33,602 nucleotides of DNA from an uncultured Lachnospiraceae bacterium (GTDB taxonomy: Bacteria > Bacillota > Clostridia > Lachnospirales > Lachnospiraceae): positions 1 to 33,602 of the forward strand of contig CANRIG010000032.1 in the NCBI GenBank assembly GCA_947630595.1, read 5' to 3'. Made by a program: the position numbers and the translations under genes. Numbering within the stretch: position 1 is the stretch's first letter; every line of letters starts with the position of its first letter. Positions 7,937 through 16,305 of the stretch are shown piece by piece. The notes beneath the pieces are model-generated. The model saw only the letters and a program-made list of their open reading frames with translations, was not told the DNA's origin and did no database searches.

Positions 7937-9091
7937 TTATTCCAAACTGTTTGTCAGAATCTCCAGCCTCTTGAAAAACATTTCTTTCCATTCCGGGGCC
8001 TTTTCAAAAACAGTCTCATCTATTTTTTTTATTTGATTCAATCCAACCTTTCTCACCGCTTCTATCGCGGCCTCTTTCTGAGTCATCTTCCTCGGAAAAA
8101 CCGTCTGACAGTTTGCGCCCTCTGTCGTATCATAGCTGTAAAAACTCTGGTTGAAATCCATAATGGGATAAAGTGCAACATATTGATTTGTCTCATTGTC
8201 TACCAGAAATCCCCAGTTCTCAGGATGCCTGTCCGTATTTCCGACTAAATAATCAATAATATTCATGCCATAATAAGTCATGCGGTCAATTTTTATACAT
8301 TCTTCTATGGTATTCAAATCATGATTACAGGCATAGATGTCAAACGCCATTTTGGACACAATCGAGTATCTTTTTGAAGTTACAATCCGGCTCTGCGTTA
8401 CTTTTTCTCCGGCATAAGCACTCTCCTGATACTTTACCTGACGAAACGCAAAATGCTGGCAAATCCTGCTGGCCAGAGCTTCTCTTTTTACCGCGTCTTC
8501 GCCTCCGTCTTTCAGAAGTATAAAACCTCCGTTTCTTCTGATCCACGCTTTGGGAAAACAGCCCTTTGTCGACAAATCCGGAGCCAGCTCCTCATTTGTA
8601 ACAGTCATCTGTTTTCCCCGCAAAGGAAGCTCCACAATCGCCTCCTGCAGAGGATTGTCATACAGATTAATATCCCGGAACGAAATAGTTTCTTCCTTTT
8701 TTTTCACCCAATAGACATCTGTCAGAGAAACACAGTGATAAGACAGAGAGATTTCAGCGCGATCCCGATCCGTCACAGCCTGTGCCACACCGATGCTGTT
8801 CAGTATTTCCTTTGCATATTTTCTGTCAAGCGACAGCACCCGCGAAGAACACCAATGATAAAAATTATTCAGATTATTGATGCATGCGTCAAAATCCTGC
8901 TCCTGCTCCAGATAAAGGTCGTAGGGGCAGAATTTTTCATTTTGAATCACCACACGCCCCACCGTACTGATTTCCGCTACAAGATCGTCTGCGTGCATAA
9001 TCTCGTAAACTACAGTTTTTTTATGCTTTCGGGCATCAAAATTTGCATTCAGATTATATATCGTGTCTTTCAGCAGCAAACCATCTTTCAC
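7937..9091 (-). CDS. HipA-like Ser/Thr kinase domain protein
   Basis: A 384-residue protein with a HipA_C-type kinase fold in its second half. The P-loop-like segment LSTKGCFPKAW lies at 173-183, the nucleotide-binding lysine is in FILLKDGG (Lys194), the catalytic loop is GNTDRHPENWG (Asp287, Asn292) and the metal-binding motif is MDFNQ (Asp312). The first 170 residues do not resemble the N-terminal subdomain of E. coli HipA; they contain NNFYHWCSSRVLSLDR and INLYDNPLQ. Start is a GTG with GGATGG upstream; no in-frame ATG lies between it and the upstream stop. No HipB-type HTH antitoxin is adjacent. A 44-codon ORF ends 19 bp upstream on the same strand and is probably cotranscribed. Base composition is more AT-rich than the flanking core genes, which suggests acquisition. 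Family members phosphorylate translation factors or tRNA synthetases; the target here is unknown. Confidence 0.8.
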   Translation of the reverse strand: MKDGLLLKDTIYNLNANFDARKHKKTVVYEIMHADDLVAEISTVGRVVIQNEKFCPYDLYLEQEQDFDACINNLNNFYHWCSSRVLSLDRKYAKEILNSIGVAQAVTDRDRAEISLSYHCVSLTDVYWVKKKEETISFRDINLYDNPLQEAIVELPLRGKQMTVTNEELAPDLSTKGCFPKAWIRRNGGFILLKDGGEDAVKREALASRICQHFAFRQVKYQESAYAGEKVTQSRIVTSKRYSIVSKMAFDIYACNHDLNTIEECIKIDRMTYYGMNIIDYLVGNTDRHPENWGFLVDNETNQYVALYPIMDFNQSFYSYDTTEGANCQTVFPRKMTQKEAAIEAVRKVGLNQIKKIDETVFEKAPEWKEMFFKRLEILTNSLE

Positions 9092-9110
9092 ATTATCACC
9101 ATCCGCCCCG

Positions 9111-9245
9111 CTATTGTTCCCGATAAACGGTATAATCTACCTTTCGCACTTTTCCTTTTCCCGGCATCTGTCCCTGCAGGCAGGTCCAAAAGGCAAAGTA
9201 AATACTCTTTCCATCTGCTTTCGCCAGCTCCGCGGGCTTTGCCAT
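9111..9245 (-). CDS. 44-residue leader ORF upstream of the HipA-like kinase
   Basis: A short ORF on the kinase strand, ATG at 9245 to TAG at 9111. Its start lies about 19 nt after the predicted transcription start, with GCGGGA as a possible ribosome site, and its stop lies 19 bp before the kinase GTG. The product begins MAKPAELAKADGKSIYFAFW, is basic, has one cysteine (FWTC), and ends in KGKVRKVDYTVYREQ. Codon use favours G/C third positions like the core genes, unlike the AT-rich kinase. I do not recognise the family. It could be the cognate small partner of the kinase, a translational leader, or the remnant of a longer gene. Confidence 0.5.
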   Translation of the reverse strand: MAKPAELAKADGKSIYFAFWTCLQGQMPGKGKVRKVDYTVYREQ

Positions 9246-9270
9246 TCCGGTTCCCGCTAAGAATGTCTTT

Positions 9271-9299
9271 ATTTTATCATGATGCGCTTATTTCAACAA
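9271..9299 (-). promoter_or_regulatory. Promoter for the leader ORF and HipA-like kinase
   Basis: On the minus strand TTGTTG (9299-9294), a 17-bp spacer and TAAAAT (9276-9271) form a fair sigma-A promoter. Transcription would begin near 9264, just upstream of the 44-codon ORF. The remaining 9300-9463 region between the divergent genes is AT-rich; I see no convincing promoter for the plus-strand ORF. Confidence 0.5.
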
Positions 9300-9475
9300 G
9301 ACAGTGGAGTTACTTTTTTCAGGTCATGATAATTCGATCGTTTAGCATACTCTTTTGATTAAGGAATTTTCAGTTTTCCCATCCTTTACTCCGTAAAATT
9401 ATTTATCCCGAAAAATCACCTACAAAATTTCTGTTGCCTACGCTTATATCACGATAGAAAGGAATGGGTACTCCG

Positions 9476-9697
9476 ATGGAATTAGACAAACATTATAACC
9501 TAACTGTAGGACTGCAGATTCGTGAAGTGCGTGGTATTATTCGCGGCAATCAACAGGGGCTTGAATCAGATATGCTAGTCGAAATGCTGCATACGATGGA
9601 CGACAAATCAAAATCGCATGCCGTCCGGATTCTTCGGGAATATGTCGAAGCTATCAATGAACTGCAGAAGAAAAATAATCCTGACGGAAAAAAATAA
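9476..9697 (+). CDS. Small hypothetical protein, 73 residues
   Basis: A short plus-strand gene divergent from the kinase. Two in-frame starts are possible. The ATG at 9464 has AAAGGA touching it, too close for use, whereas the ATG at 9476 has the same GAAAGGAATGGG tract about 7-12 bases upstream and is preferred. The product begins MELDKHYNLTVGLQIREVRG and ends in a long amphipathic helix (SKSHAVRILREYVEAINELQ) followed by a lysine/asparagine tail. It is predicted mostly helical and cytoplasmic. There is no recognised family and no clear HTH. A regulatory or antitoxin-like role beside the kinase is only a guess from position. Confidence 0.55.
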   Translation: MELDKHYNLTVGLQIREVRGIIRGNQQGLESDMLVEMLHTMDDKSKSHAVRILREYVEAINELQKKNNPDGKK

Positions 9698-9735
9698 TTA
9701 AAAAGCCTGCCTGGCCTGGCAGAACCATAAAAACA

Positions 9736-9766
9736 GGCTGTCCTCTCCATCATGGAAAAGACAGCC
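9736..9766 (-). terminator. Intrinsic terminator of the HExxH protein gene
   Basis: GGCTGTC (9736-9742) and GACAGCC (9760-9766) form a 7-bp stem with an inner TCCAT/ATGGA pairing. Read on the minus strand, the hairpin is followed by TGTTTTTATGG, giving a T-run. It sits just downstream of the gene ending at 9775. It shares its stem sequence with the hairpin at 7904-7926. Confidence 0.65.
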
Positions 9767-9774
9767 CATTTGGT

Positions 9775-10692
9775 TTATAAAATCTTTTTGTATTTTGATT
9801 TTTTCATCTCTGTGATAAGACTATCGTAATCGTCTTGGAAAATGCCGGTTCCATAACCGTCAATACGGTAGTAATCTCCGATCGATACGCTGTGGCCGTC
9901 TTTTTCAAGGATTTTGGCAATGCTCTTCATCTGCTTTTCAAATTTGGCAATCTGCGAAGCAAATTTCTTTTCGATGGTTGTGTAGGCTTTTACAAAACTC
10001 TTGTTTTTGACGATTCCATCGTAGACCGAACGGCTGTGCTGTTTCGCATACACCAGGTACTGCAGCATATAATATTTAAATTCCGAGTAGGCCAGCCGGT
10101 CATTCGCACATTTGTTTATGTAAGCAAGCCATTGACTGGAAGACGCATTATTTTTCTTAAAATAATCAAACAGTGACATCTGCGCGTGCATTCCCCAGTA
10201 GTACGCGGTAAATTCATTTAACAGACCATACACTCCTTCTACGTCCGAGCCCAGGTTCGCGACCGGATGTCCGACATAGGTGGACCAGCGGAACGTGCGG
10301 AGCTTCGATGGAATTGTCTGCGCCATGTTTTTGCTGCGGAAAACTTTCGTATAGGTAACTGTGATCCCTTTTTTGTTTCCCGTATAAATATTCTCAGAAT
10401 TCCATGATCCTTTCAAGTAGCTGTAGCCGTGAAATTCTTCGTGCACGGCTGTGTCAATTCCATCGGTTAAGGAATCAAAGCCTTTTGTCCACCACTTAAG
10501 AATATTATCTCCCTTTTTAGACATGGTGTCGAGAATATACGCCGCGTCCTTGTCATACTTATCCATCAGAGCCATCACATTCTTTTTCGTGACGGCTGCA
10601 TTCATTTTGGGCAACGCGGCAAAAGCCGTCTGTCCCGTCAGCAGAAACAGCAGCATGCACAGGCTGAGCAGCCCAAGAATCTTTTTCTTCAC
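9775..10692 (-). CDS. Secreted zinc-metallopeptidase-like protein (HExxH)
   Basis: A 305-residue exported protein of no family I recognise. The GTG at 10692 is preferred because GGAGGGAGGAAAG lies just upstream; an in-frame ATG seven codons earlier overlaps that site. The signal peptide is KKKILGLLSLCMLLFLL, ending at a TAFA cleavage site. A zinc-binding motif HEEFH is present at residues 84-88 within TAVHEEFHGYSY, and NEFTAYYWG (Glu160) could supply the third ligand of a gluzincin-type site. The C-terminal half is lysine-rich and helical (KKFASQIAKFEKQMKSIAKI). Function is inferred from motifs alone: an extracellular or envelope peptidase, or an inactive relative. It lies downstream of rnpB with a weak promoter of its own (TTGTAT, 17 bp, TATAAG on the minus strand) and has a terminator after it. 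Confidence 0.75.
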   Translation of the reverse strand: MKKKILGLLSLCMLLFLLTGQTAFAALPKMNAAVTKKNVMALMDKYDKDAAYILDTMSKKGDNILKWWTKGFDSLTDGIDTAVHEEFHGYSYLKGSWNSENIYTGNKKGITVTYTKVFRSKNMAQTIPSKLRTFRWSTYVGHPVANLGSDVEGVYGLLNEFTAYYWGMHAQMSLFDYFKKNNASSSQWLAYINKCANDRLAYSEFKYYMLQYLVYAKQHSRSVYDGIVKNKSFVKAYTTIEKKFASQIAKFEKQMKSIAKILEKDGHSVSIGDYYRIDGYGTGIFQDDYDSLITEMKKSKYKKIL

Positions 10693-10743
10693 AGACTTTC
10701 CTCCCTCCGTCATTGCCGTCCAGTATCAAATGACGGCCTGTTC

Positions 10744-10785
10744 CATTCATAAAAATTCCACTTATAAAATATCATTCATAAAAAT
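10744..10785. repeat. Three 14-15 bp AT-rich repeat units
   Basis: The word CATTCATAAAAAT occurs at 10744-10756 and 10773-10785 with the related CACTTATAAAATAT between, making three head-to-tail units of 14-15 bp. It lies between the 3' end of rnpB and the HExxH gene, and overlaps the possible promoter of the latter. Confidence 0.6.
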
Positions 10786-10795
10786 ACAAAAAAGT

Positions 10796-11142
10796 GTAAG
10801 CAGGACGATAAGCCGGGTTATGTCGTGAATGGTCATCTATCCAGGCCTGCCGTCGCCGGCAGGCTCCAGCGACCTACCTGAAGCTGGCGGGCAGCCATAT
10901 GCTTCATTGCGGTCTTGCTTCGGATGGGGTTTACATATGCCCTCCCCGTTGCCGGGGAGGCGGTAGTCTCTTACACTGCCCTTCCACCCTTACCGGCCCA
11001 AAGGCCGGCGGTTCATTTCTGTTGCACTTTCCTTGGAGTCGCCTCCACCGGACGTTATCCGGCATCCCTGCCCTGTGAAGCCCGGACTTTCCTCGCCTGA
11101 CGCCTTTCGGTTCTGTCAGCCGCGACCATTTATCCTACTTAC
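10796..11142 (-). ncRNA. rnpB: RNase P RNA
   Basis: The catalytic RNA of RNase P, which trims tRNA 5' leaders. On the minus strand the conserved GAGGAAAGTCCGGGCTTC block lies close to the 5' end, and the 3' conserved ACATAACCCGGCTTATCG is present. The terminal helix P1 forms from GTAAG-TAGGATAA at the 5' end (11142 downward) and TTATCGTCCTGCTTAC at the 3' end (ending at 10796). A T-rich stretch follows (ACACTTTTTTGTATTTTT) and likely ends transcription. Ends are set from P1 and from the promoter spacing, so they may be off by a few bases. Protein-like open frames across this region are not genes. Confidence 0.95.
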
Positions 11143-11149
11143 GGAGCTG

Positions 11150-11178
11150 ATTCTACCACATTCGGCCATTTCTGTAAA
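11150..11178 (-). promoter_or_regulatory. rnpB promoter
   Basis: On the minus strand TTTACA (11178-11173), a 17-bp spacer and TAGAAT (11155-11150) lie so that a start seven bases after the -10 box falls on the first G of RNase P helix P1 at 11142. The match between promoter geometry and RNA 5' end supports both calls. Confidence 0.8.
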
Positions 11179-11181
11179 CCG

Positions 11182-11279
11182 GATTCACGGCAATTTCCGT
11201 CGTTCCTGTCATCCTCCCGCAAAACAGCTTACAGCAATTCCTGCTATTTTCACGAAACCAAATTCACAGCAGCTCCTGC
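11182..11279. repeat. Three scattered copies of an ATTCACAGCAATTCCTGC-like word
   Basis: Related words occur at 11182-11200 (GATTCACGGCAATTTCCGT), 11227-11245 (GCTTACAGCAATTCCTGCT) and 11261-11279 (AATTCACAGCAGCTCCTGC). The third includes the stop and last codons of the ArsC-like gene. Spacing is irregular (45 and 34 bp), so this is a weaker case than the strict arrays elsewhere. Confidence 0.4.
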
Positions 11280-11614
11280 CACTCTTTTTCACGGAAACCG
11301 ACCAGCACCCGATCCCCGGTCACCAGAATCGGGCGTTTCACCAGCATCCCGTCCGTCGCCAGCAAATCCAGCTGTTCTTCCTCCGGCATCGACGGCAGCC
11401 GGTCTTTCAGCTGCAGATCCCGGTACAGCATTCCGCTCGTGTTGAAAAACCGTTTCAGATTCAGCCCGCTTTTCTGATGCCAGTCGGCAAGCTCTTCGCG
11501 GGTCGGGCGGTTTTCCTTGATGTCCCGAAATTCATAAGAGATTTTATGCTCCTGCAGCCACTGTTCGGCTTTTTTGCAAGTAGAGCATCTGGGATAGCAT
11601 ACAAACAGATTCAT
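11264..11614 (-). CDS. ArsC/Spx-family thioredoxin-fold protein
   Basis: A 117-residue member of the ArsC/Spx/YffB family. The redox motif is CYPRCSTC with Cys10 and Cys13, followed by KKAEQWL. A conserved RDIKENRPTREEL segment and a C-terminal MLVKRPILVTGDRVLVGFRE segment contain the KRP motif with the arginine common to the family. The ATG at 11614 is chosen for AAAGGAG six bases upstream. The CxxC and the lack of an HTH-like alpha-CTD-binding signature fit the YffB/arsenate-reductase-like subgroup better than a true Spx regulator. It lies 18 bp after the TGS-kinase gene and is probably cotranscribed with it. The substrate is unknown, and arsenic resistance should not be assumed because no other ars gene is near. 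Confidence 0.85.
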   Translation of the reverse strand: MNLFVCYPRCSTCKKAEQWLQEHKISYEFRDIKENRPTREELADWHQKSGLNLKRFFNTSGMLYRDLQLKDRLPSMPEEEQLDLLATDGMLVKRPILVTGDRVLVGFREKEWQELL

Positions 11615-11632
11615 CGTATTCTCCTTTCGCAT

Positions 11633-13300
11633 CTACAGGTCAAAGCATCCGCCGCCGATAAATTCCCGGATCAGCGAATTATTGGGAATGCTGTCGCTCG
11701 GAATCGGCAGGAAATAGTCGAGGAATTTCAGCAGGCGGTGGGCCTCGTCGTACTCCGGCTCATTCGGCTGAATCGAAAACAGCAGCGGCTCCGCGTACTG
11801 CTTGAGCACCGCCAGCTCATAGATCAATGCCGAATTGAACATGCAGTCGGCCTCCTCCCGGTACGGGAAGATGTTGTTTTCCTCGCCCCGGCGCACCGAG
11901 GGCCACATTTCAATGGTGCGCTTCGCATCCGAACCGCGCGTCCTGGCGTCGCGCACCAGGCGCCGCAAAAGCCGGCCGTCGGTCGTGGGGATGCGGTTGT
12001 GCTCGTCAATGTTCAGCTGCGTCAGGGCGCTGATGTAAATCTTGAATTTGCTCTCCCGCGGCAGGTCGTGCGTCAGCCGGTCGTTGAGGCAGTGAATGCC
12101 CTCGATGATTAAAATATCATTTTCGCCGAGATGCTGGAAATTGCCCTTGTATTCCCGCTTTCCGGTCTTGAAATTGAAGGTCGGCAGCTCGACGGTCTCC
12201 CCCGCCAGCAGCGCTTTCATATCGCGGTTCAGCTGCAGGGTGTCGATCGCGTCGATATGTTCAAAGTCGAGCTTGCCTTCCTCGTCGCGCGGCGTCTTTT
12301 CCCGGTCTACAAAATAGTCGTCGGCCGCCACCGGATGCGGCTTCAGCCCATAGACCGCAAGCTGCGTCGACAGCCGGTGCGAGAACGTGGTCTTGCCGGA
12401 GGAGGACGGTCCTGCAATCAGAACGATTTTTTTCTCCGGAGAAGCCGCGATCTGCGCCGCCAGCTCGGCGATCTTTTTCTCATGGCAGGCCTCCTGAATC
12501 ATGATCAGATCCTTGACCCGGTTTTGGACGATGTAGCTGTTGAGCGCGCCCACCGTGGGAATCCCCAGCTTCGCGCCCCATTTCATGGATTCCTGCTGCA
12601 CCCGGAATATTTTAACATCCGGGCGAAATTCCGCAATCTCACGCGACCCCTCCGACGACGGAAAGCGCAGAACAAAGCCCTCGTCATACAGCTGCAGATC
12701 AAAATACTTTAAATAGGAAGTATCCGGCAGCATGTATCCATAAAAATAATCCTCGAACCCTTCCAGATTGTAAATATTGGTTTTGGAAGCCAGCCGGTAA
12801 CGAAACAGCTCCGCCTTATCGTGCATGCGGTAGCTGCTGAACCTTCTGCACGCCTCCTGCGTGGAGACTGCCATCTTGGTAATCGGCAGCGCCTGTTCCA
12901 CCATTTTCCGCATGCAGGCTTTCACTTCATCCAGAAACTGCTGCGTCAGCTCGATTTTTCCCTGCAGGGTACAGTAATATCCGCCGCCCACGTCAAAATG
13001 CACGCCCACGCGGTCAATGTTGCTGTTGTCTCCGGCTACGGAATAAATCGCTTTCAGCATTAGCAGAATCAGACTGCGCTGATACGTGCTGTGGCCCGCT
13101 TTGCTCCCGAGCGTCAGAAATTCCAGTTCGCAGTCATGCTCAACGGCTTTCCCCAGCTCCCGCAGGCGCCCGTCCGCCCGGACCAGCACGATCGGGTCAT
13201 CCATCTGCGCCTGGCAGCGCTTTGCAATTTCTCCGTAGGTCGTTCCGGCTGGATATGTTTCCGCAGTCCCATTGATTTTTACGGTCACGGTATGTTCCAT
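11633..13300 (-). CDS. TGS-domain nucleoside (uridine) kinase fusion
   Basis: A 555-residue fusion. Residues 1-70 form a TGS domain (VTVKINGTAETYPAGTTYG). Residues 75-270 resemble the threonyl-tRNA synthetase second additional domain, with HSTYQRS in place of the HxxxH core. Residues 290-500 are a uridine kinase / phosphoribulokinase P-loop domain: Walker A GPSSSGKTTFSHR, DDYFVDREKTPRDEEG, and IIEGIHCLND. This architecture is known in Clostridia and is usually annotated as nucleoside kinase; its true substrate is not settled. It follows the Nif3-like gene by 43 bp on the same strand and precedes the ArsC-like gene. GGGAAAG upstream of the ATG serves as ribosome site. Length is normal for the fusion family. 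Confidence 0.88.
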   Translation of the reverse strand: MEHTVTVKINGTAETYPAGTTYGEIAKRCQAQMDDPIVLVRADGRLRELGKAVEHDCELEFLTLGSKAGHSTYQRSLILLMLKAIYSVAGDNSNIDRVGVHFDVGGGYYCTLQGKIELTQQFLDEVKACMRKMVEQALPITKMAVSTQEACRRFSSYRMHDKAELFRYRLASKTNIYNLEGFEDYFYGYMLPDTSYLKYFDLQLYDEGFVLRFPSSEGSREIAEFRPDVKIFRVQQESMKWGAKLGIPTVGALNSYIVQNRVKDLIMIQEACHEKKIAELAAQIAASPEKKIVLIAGPSSSGKTTFSHRLSTQLAVYGLKPHPVAADDYFVDREKTPRDEEGKLDFEHIDAIDTLQLNRDMKALLAGETVELPTFNFKTGKREYKGNFQHLGENDILIIEGIHCLNDRLTHDLPRESKFKIYISALTQLNIDEHNRIPTTDGRLLRRLVRDARTRGSDAKRTIEMWPSVRRGEENNIFPYREEADCMFNSALIYELAVLKQYAEPLLFSIQPNEPEYDEAHRLLKFLDYFLPIPSDSIPNNSLIREFIGGGCFDL

Positions 13301-13343
13301 GTTTCTTTCCCCTCCCCCTGATTTTACATTTCCTCTGTTTCTC

Positions 13344-14129
13344 TCAGATCACCGCAAACGGCTGCAAAAGCTGCGCTTTCCGCACTTCAAGCTCCGGGAA
13401 TGTCTCCCGCAGGTAATCTGCCATCTGTCCGATAAAAATATGTTCAATTCCGTAATGGCCGGCGTCGATCACCAGCAGATTCTGATCTACGGCATCCAGT
13501 CCGTCATGATGGCCGATGTCCCCGGTCACCAGAAGCTCCGCCCCCGAGGCCAGCGCCGGGGCGATCATGCTTTTCCCGGAACCGGGCGAGACCGCAATTC
13601 TCCGCACGCGGGCCTGCGGGTCGCCGAACAGCCGCACAGAGTCAAGCCCGAACGCCTTTTTCACGTAATCACAGCATTCCTTTGCCGTCATCGCCTCCGG
13701 CAGGCTCCCGACAAACCCGACTCCGCACGCGGTTCCGTCCTCCAGCGTGCCTGTCCGCTCCAAAATCTCCGTATCAGCAAGCCGCATGGCGTCCTCCGCC
13801 AGCCTTGCCATCTCCGTCACATCGTAATTTGTGTGCATCGCATAATGCGCAATCCGGTGCTCCGCCAGCGTCAGCACCTTGCCGCCCAGAAATTCTTCGC
13901 TGTTTATTTTCTTAATCCCGGACATCAGCAGCGGATGATGCGTCACCAGCAAATCCGCTTTCCAGGCCACGCAGGCCTGCAGTACCTCCTGCGTCGCGTC
14001 CAGCGCCACATATACTTTCTGCACTTCCTGCTCCATGCGGCCCACCTGCAGGCCGGGATTATCCCAGGGAAGCGCCAGCTCCAGCGGGTACTTCGCCTTT
14101 AAATTCGCAATGATTTCGCTTAATCTCAT
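13344..14129 (-). CDS. Nif3-like dinuclear metal-binding protein (YqfO type)
   Basis: A 261-residue Nif3/GTP-cyclohydrolase-I type 2 family protein. Metal-ligand motifs are visible: WDNPGLQVG near residue 22, LLVTHHPLL near 60-70, HYAMHTNYD near 95-105, and a C-terminal HYGIEH that completes the site. It lacks the roughly 100-residue middle insert of B. subtilis YqfO. Its ATG overlaps the TrmK stop (ATGA), which is the usual arrangement after trmK in Firmicutes. The enzymatic role of the family is not firmly established; it is found widely and is likely cytosolic. Confidence 0.93.
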   Translation of the reverse strand: MRLSEIIANLKAKYPLELALPWDNPGLQVGRMEQEVQKVYVALDATQEVLQACVAWKADLLVTHHPLLMSGIKKINSEEFLGGKVLTLAEHRIAHYAMHTNYDVTEMARLAEDAMRLADTEILERTGTLEDGTACGVGFVGSLPEAMTAKECCDYVKKAFGLDSVRLFGDPQARVRRIAVSPGSGKSMIAPALASGAELLVTGDIGHHDGLDAVDQNLLVIDAGHYGIEHIFIGQMADYLRETFPELEVRKAQLLQPFAVI

Positions 14130-15055
14130 GATGTATATCCCTCCGCTTCTTTTCCCGAATACAGTTCCAGCCCTTCCTCAATCAGCCGCAGTTCCTGCCT
14201 GACCTCCGCGGCTCTCTGCAGCGCCGCCCCGCCGGTCTGCCCCTCCAGCGCGCGCAAAATCCGGCGGTGCAGTTCCCGTTCACGCAGCAGATAGGCGTGC
14301 AGCACCGGGTGACGTGTACGCAGCAAACACGGGCCGAAACACAGTTCCAGCTCTGTCATCCTGAGCTCTGCATTGTTCTGTGCTGTCATTCCTGTCAGCG
14401 ACGTCTCCTCGGCCTCTTGTTCCGTCGTCCCCGGCAACCGTGTCTCTCCTATATTCTGATCTGATGCTTTCGGCAATATCATCTCCACAGCATCCTGATC
14501 TGCCTCTTTCAACAATACTTCCTCTCCAGTATCCCGTCCTGGTTTTCCTGTCAGCAGTATCTTGTCGGCAAACACTCCCGCCCCAGGCACAGCCCGCATC
14601 ATCGGGTAATATTTTCCGTCCTCGCAGACCATCTCCTCGCGCACGATCCGCCAGCCTTTTTGCTCCAGATACGCGCGCACCAGACGAATCTCCGACTGCG
14701 GCTGCAAAATCAGCTCCCGGCAGCCGGCCAGGCGGTCTTTGCCCTCCGTGAGAATGCGGACCGTCAGCGGCCCGCCCATGCCGGCGATCACGATGCAATC
14801 CGCCTCGCCGGGGGCGAGCGCCGTCAGCCCGTCCGAGAGGCGGGTCTCTATCTTTTCACTCAGTCCGCGGGCTTCAATGTGGGCGCGGGCGCGCGCAAGC
14901 GGCCCGGCGTTGACGTCCATGGCGACCGCCCGCGGTATGATTCCGTTTTCCATTAAAAAAATCGGTATGTATGCATGATCGGTGCCTATGTCCGCGACCC
15001 GGCTGCCGGAAGTTACCATATCAGCCACCGCCTGCAGGCGTCTTGAAATCTGCAT
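14126..15055 (-). CDS. trmK: tRNA (adenine22-N1)-methyltransferase with repeat insertion
   Basis: TrmK methylates N1 of A22 in the D-loop of tRNA using S-adenosylmethionine. The Rossmann motif VADIGTDHAYIPIFL is at residues 20-34, the acidic AVAMDVN at 43-49, and the catalytic-region CIVIAGMGG at 87-95. The C-terminal half with LILQPQSEIRLVR is typical. At 309 residues it is about 70 longer than the B. subtilis enzyme. The excess is explained by residues 168-232, five 13-residue units of low complexity (for example LPGTTEQEAEETS) encoded by exact 39-bp periods. After the array the conserved C-terminal coiled coil resumes (LELCFGPCLLRTRHP). The insert sits at a surface turn between the catalytic and coiled-coil domains, so activity may survive. 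A GGGAGGAAG ribosome site supports the start; the gene follows rpoD by 15 bp. Confidence 0.93.
   Translation of the reverse strand: MQISRRLQAVADMVTSGSRVADIGTDHAYIPIFLMENGIIPRAVAMDVNAGPLARARAHIEARGLSEKIETRLSDGLTALAPGEADCIVIAGMGGPLTVRILTEGKDRLAGCRELILQPQSEIRLVRAYLEQKGWRIVREEMVCEDGKYYPMMRAVPGAGVFADKILLTGKPGRDTGEEVLLKEADQDAVEMILPKASDQNIGETRLPGTTEQEAEETSLTGMTAQNNAELRMTELELCFGPCLLRTRHPVLHAYLLRERELHRRILRALEGQTGGAALQRAAEVRQELRLIEEGLELYSGKEAEGYTS
14360..14554 (-). repeat. In-frame 39-bp x 5 array inside trmK
   Basis: Five units of exactly 39 bp encode 13 residues each: LTGKPGRDTGEEV, LLKEADQDAVEMI, LPKASDQNIGETR, LPGTTEQEAEETS and LTGMTAQNNAELR. Sequence identity between units is modest, but the period is perfect and each starts with leucine. 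The product is acidic and probably unstructured. Confidence 0.85.
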
Positions 15056-15070
15056 ATGATAACTTCCTCC

Positions 15071-16165
<1,095 letters not shown>

Positions 16166-16211
16166 AGATTTCCTTCCTTTCCGGGCACGACGCCGATGGA
16201 CGGGAGACAGG

Positions 16212-16280
16212 AGTCACACGTTCCGTGCCGGCATAAAACGCGTGACTTCGGGCTCCATGATACCAGAAGATGGTATTATA
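16212..16280 (-). promoter_or_regulatory. rpoD promoter -10 box and leader hairpins
   Basis: On the minus strand, TATAAT lies at 16280-16275; no good -35 box lies 17 bp upstream. An inverted repeat ATACCA-GAAGA-TGGTAT (16260-16276) overlaps this box and the start region. Further into the leader, AGTCACACG and CGCGTGACT (16212-16220 and 16239-16247) pair over 8 of 9 bases around an 18-base loop. Activator dependence or leader control of sigma synthesis is possible; this is inference from structure only. Confidence 0.45.
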
Positions 16281-16305
16281 CTGTCCTATGGTTAGTCTGT
16301 CCGTG

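Noticed and set aside
11264-11614. Arsenate reductase as a resistance gene
   Set aside because: The fold fits, but no arsB, arsR or acr gene is near, and family members often have other roles.
10915-12112. Plus-strand open frames over rnpB and the kinase fusion
   Set aside because: They cross RNase P RNA and the antisense of conserved proteins.
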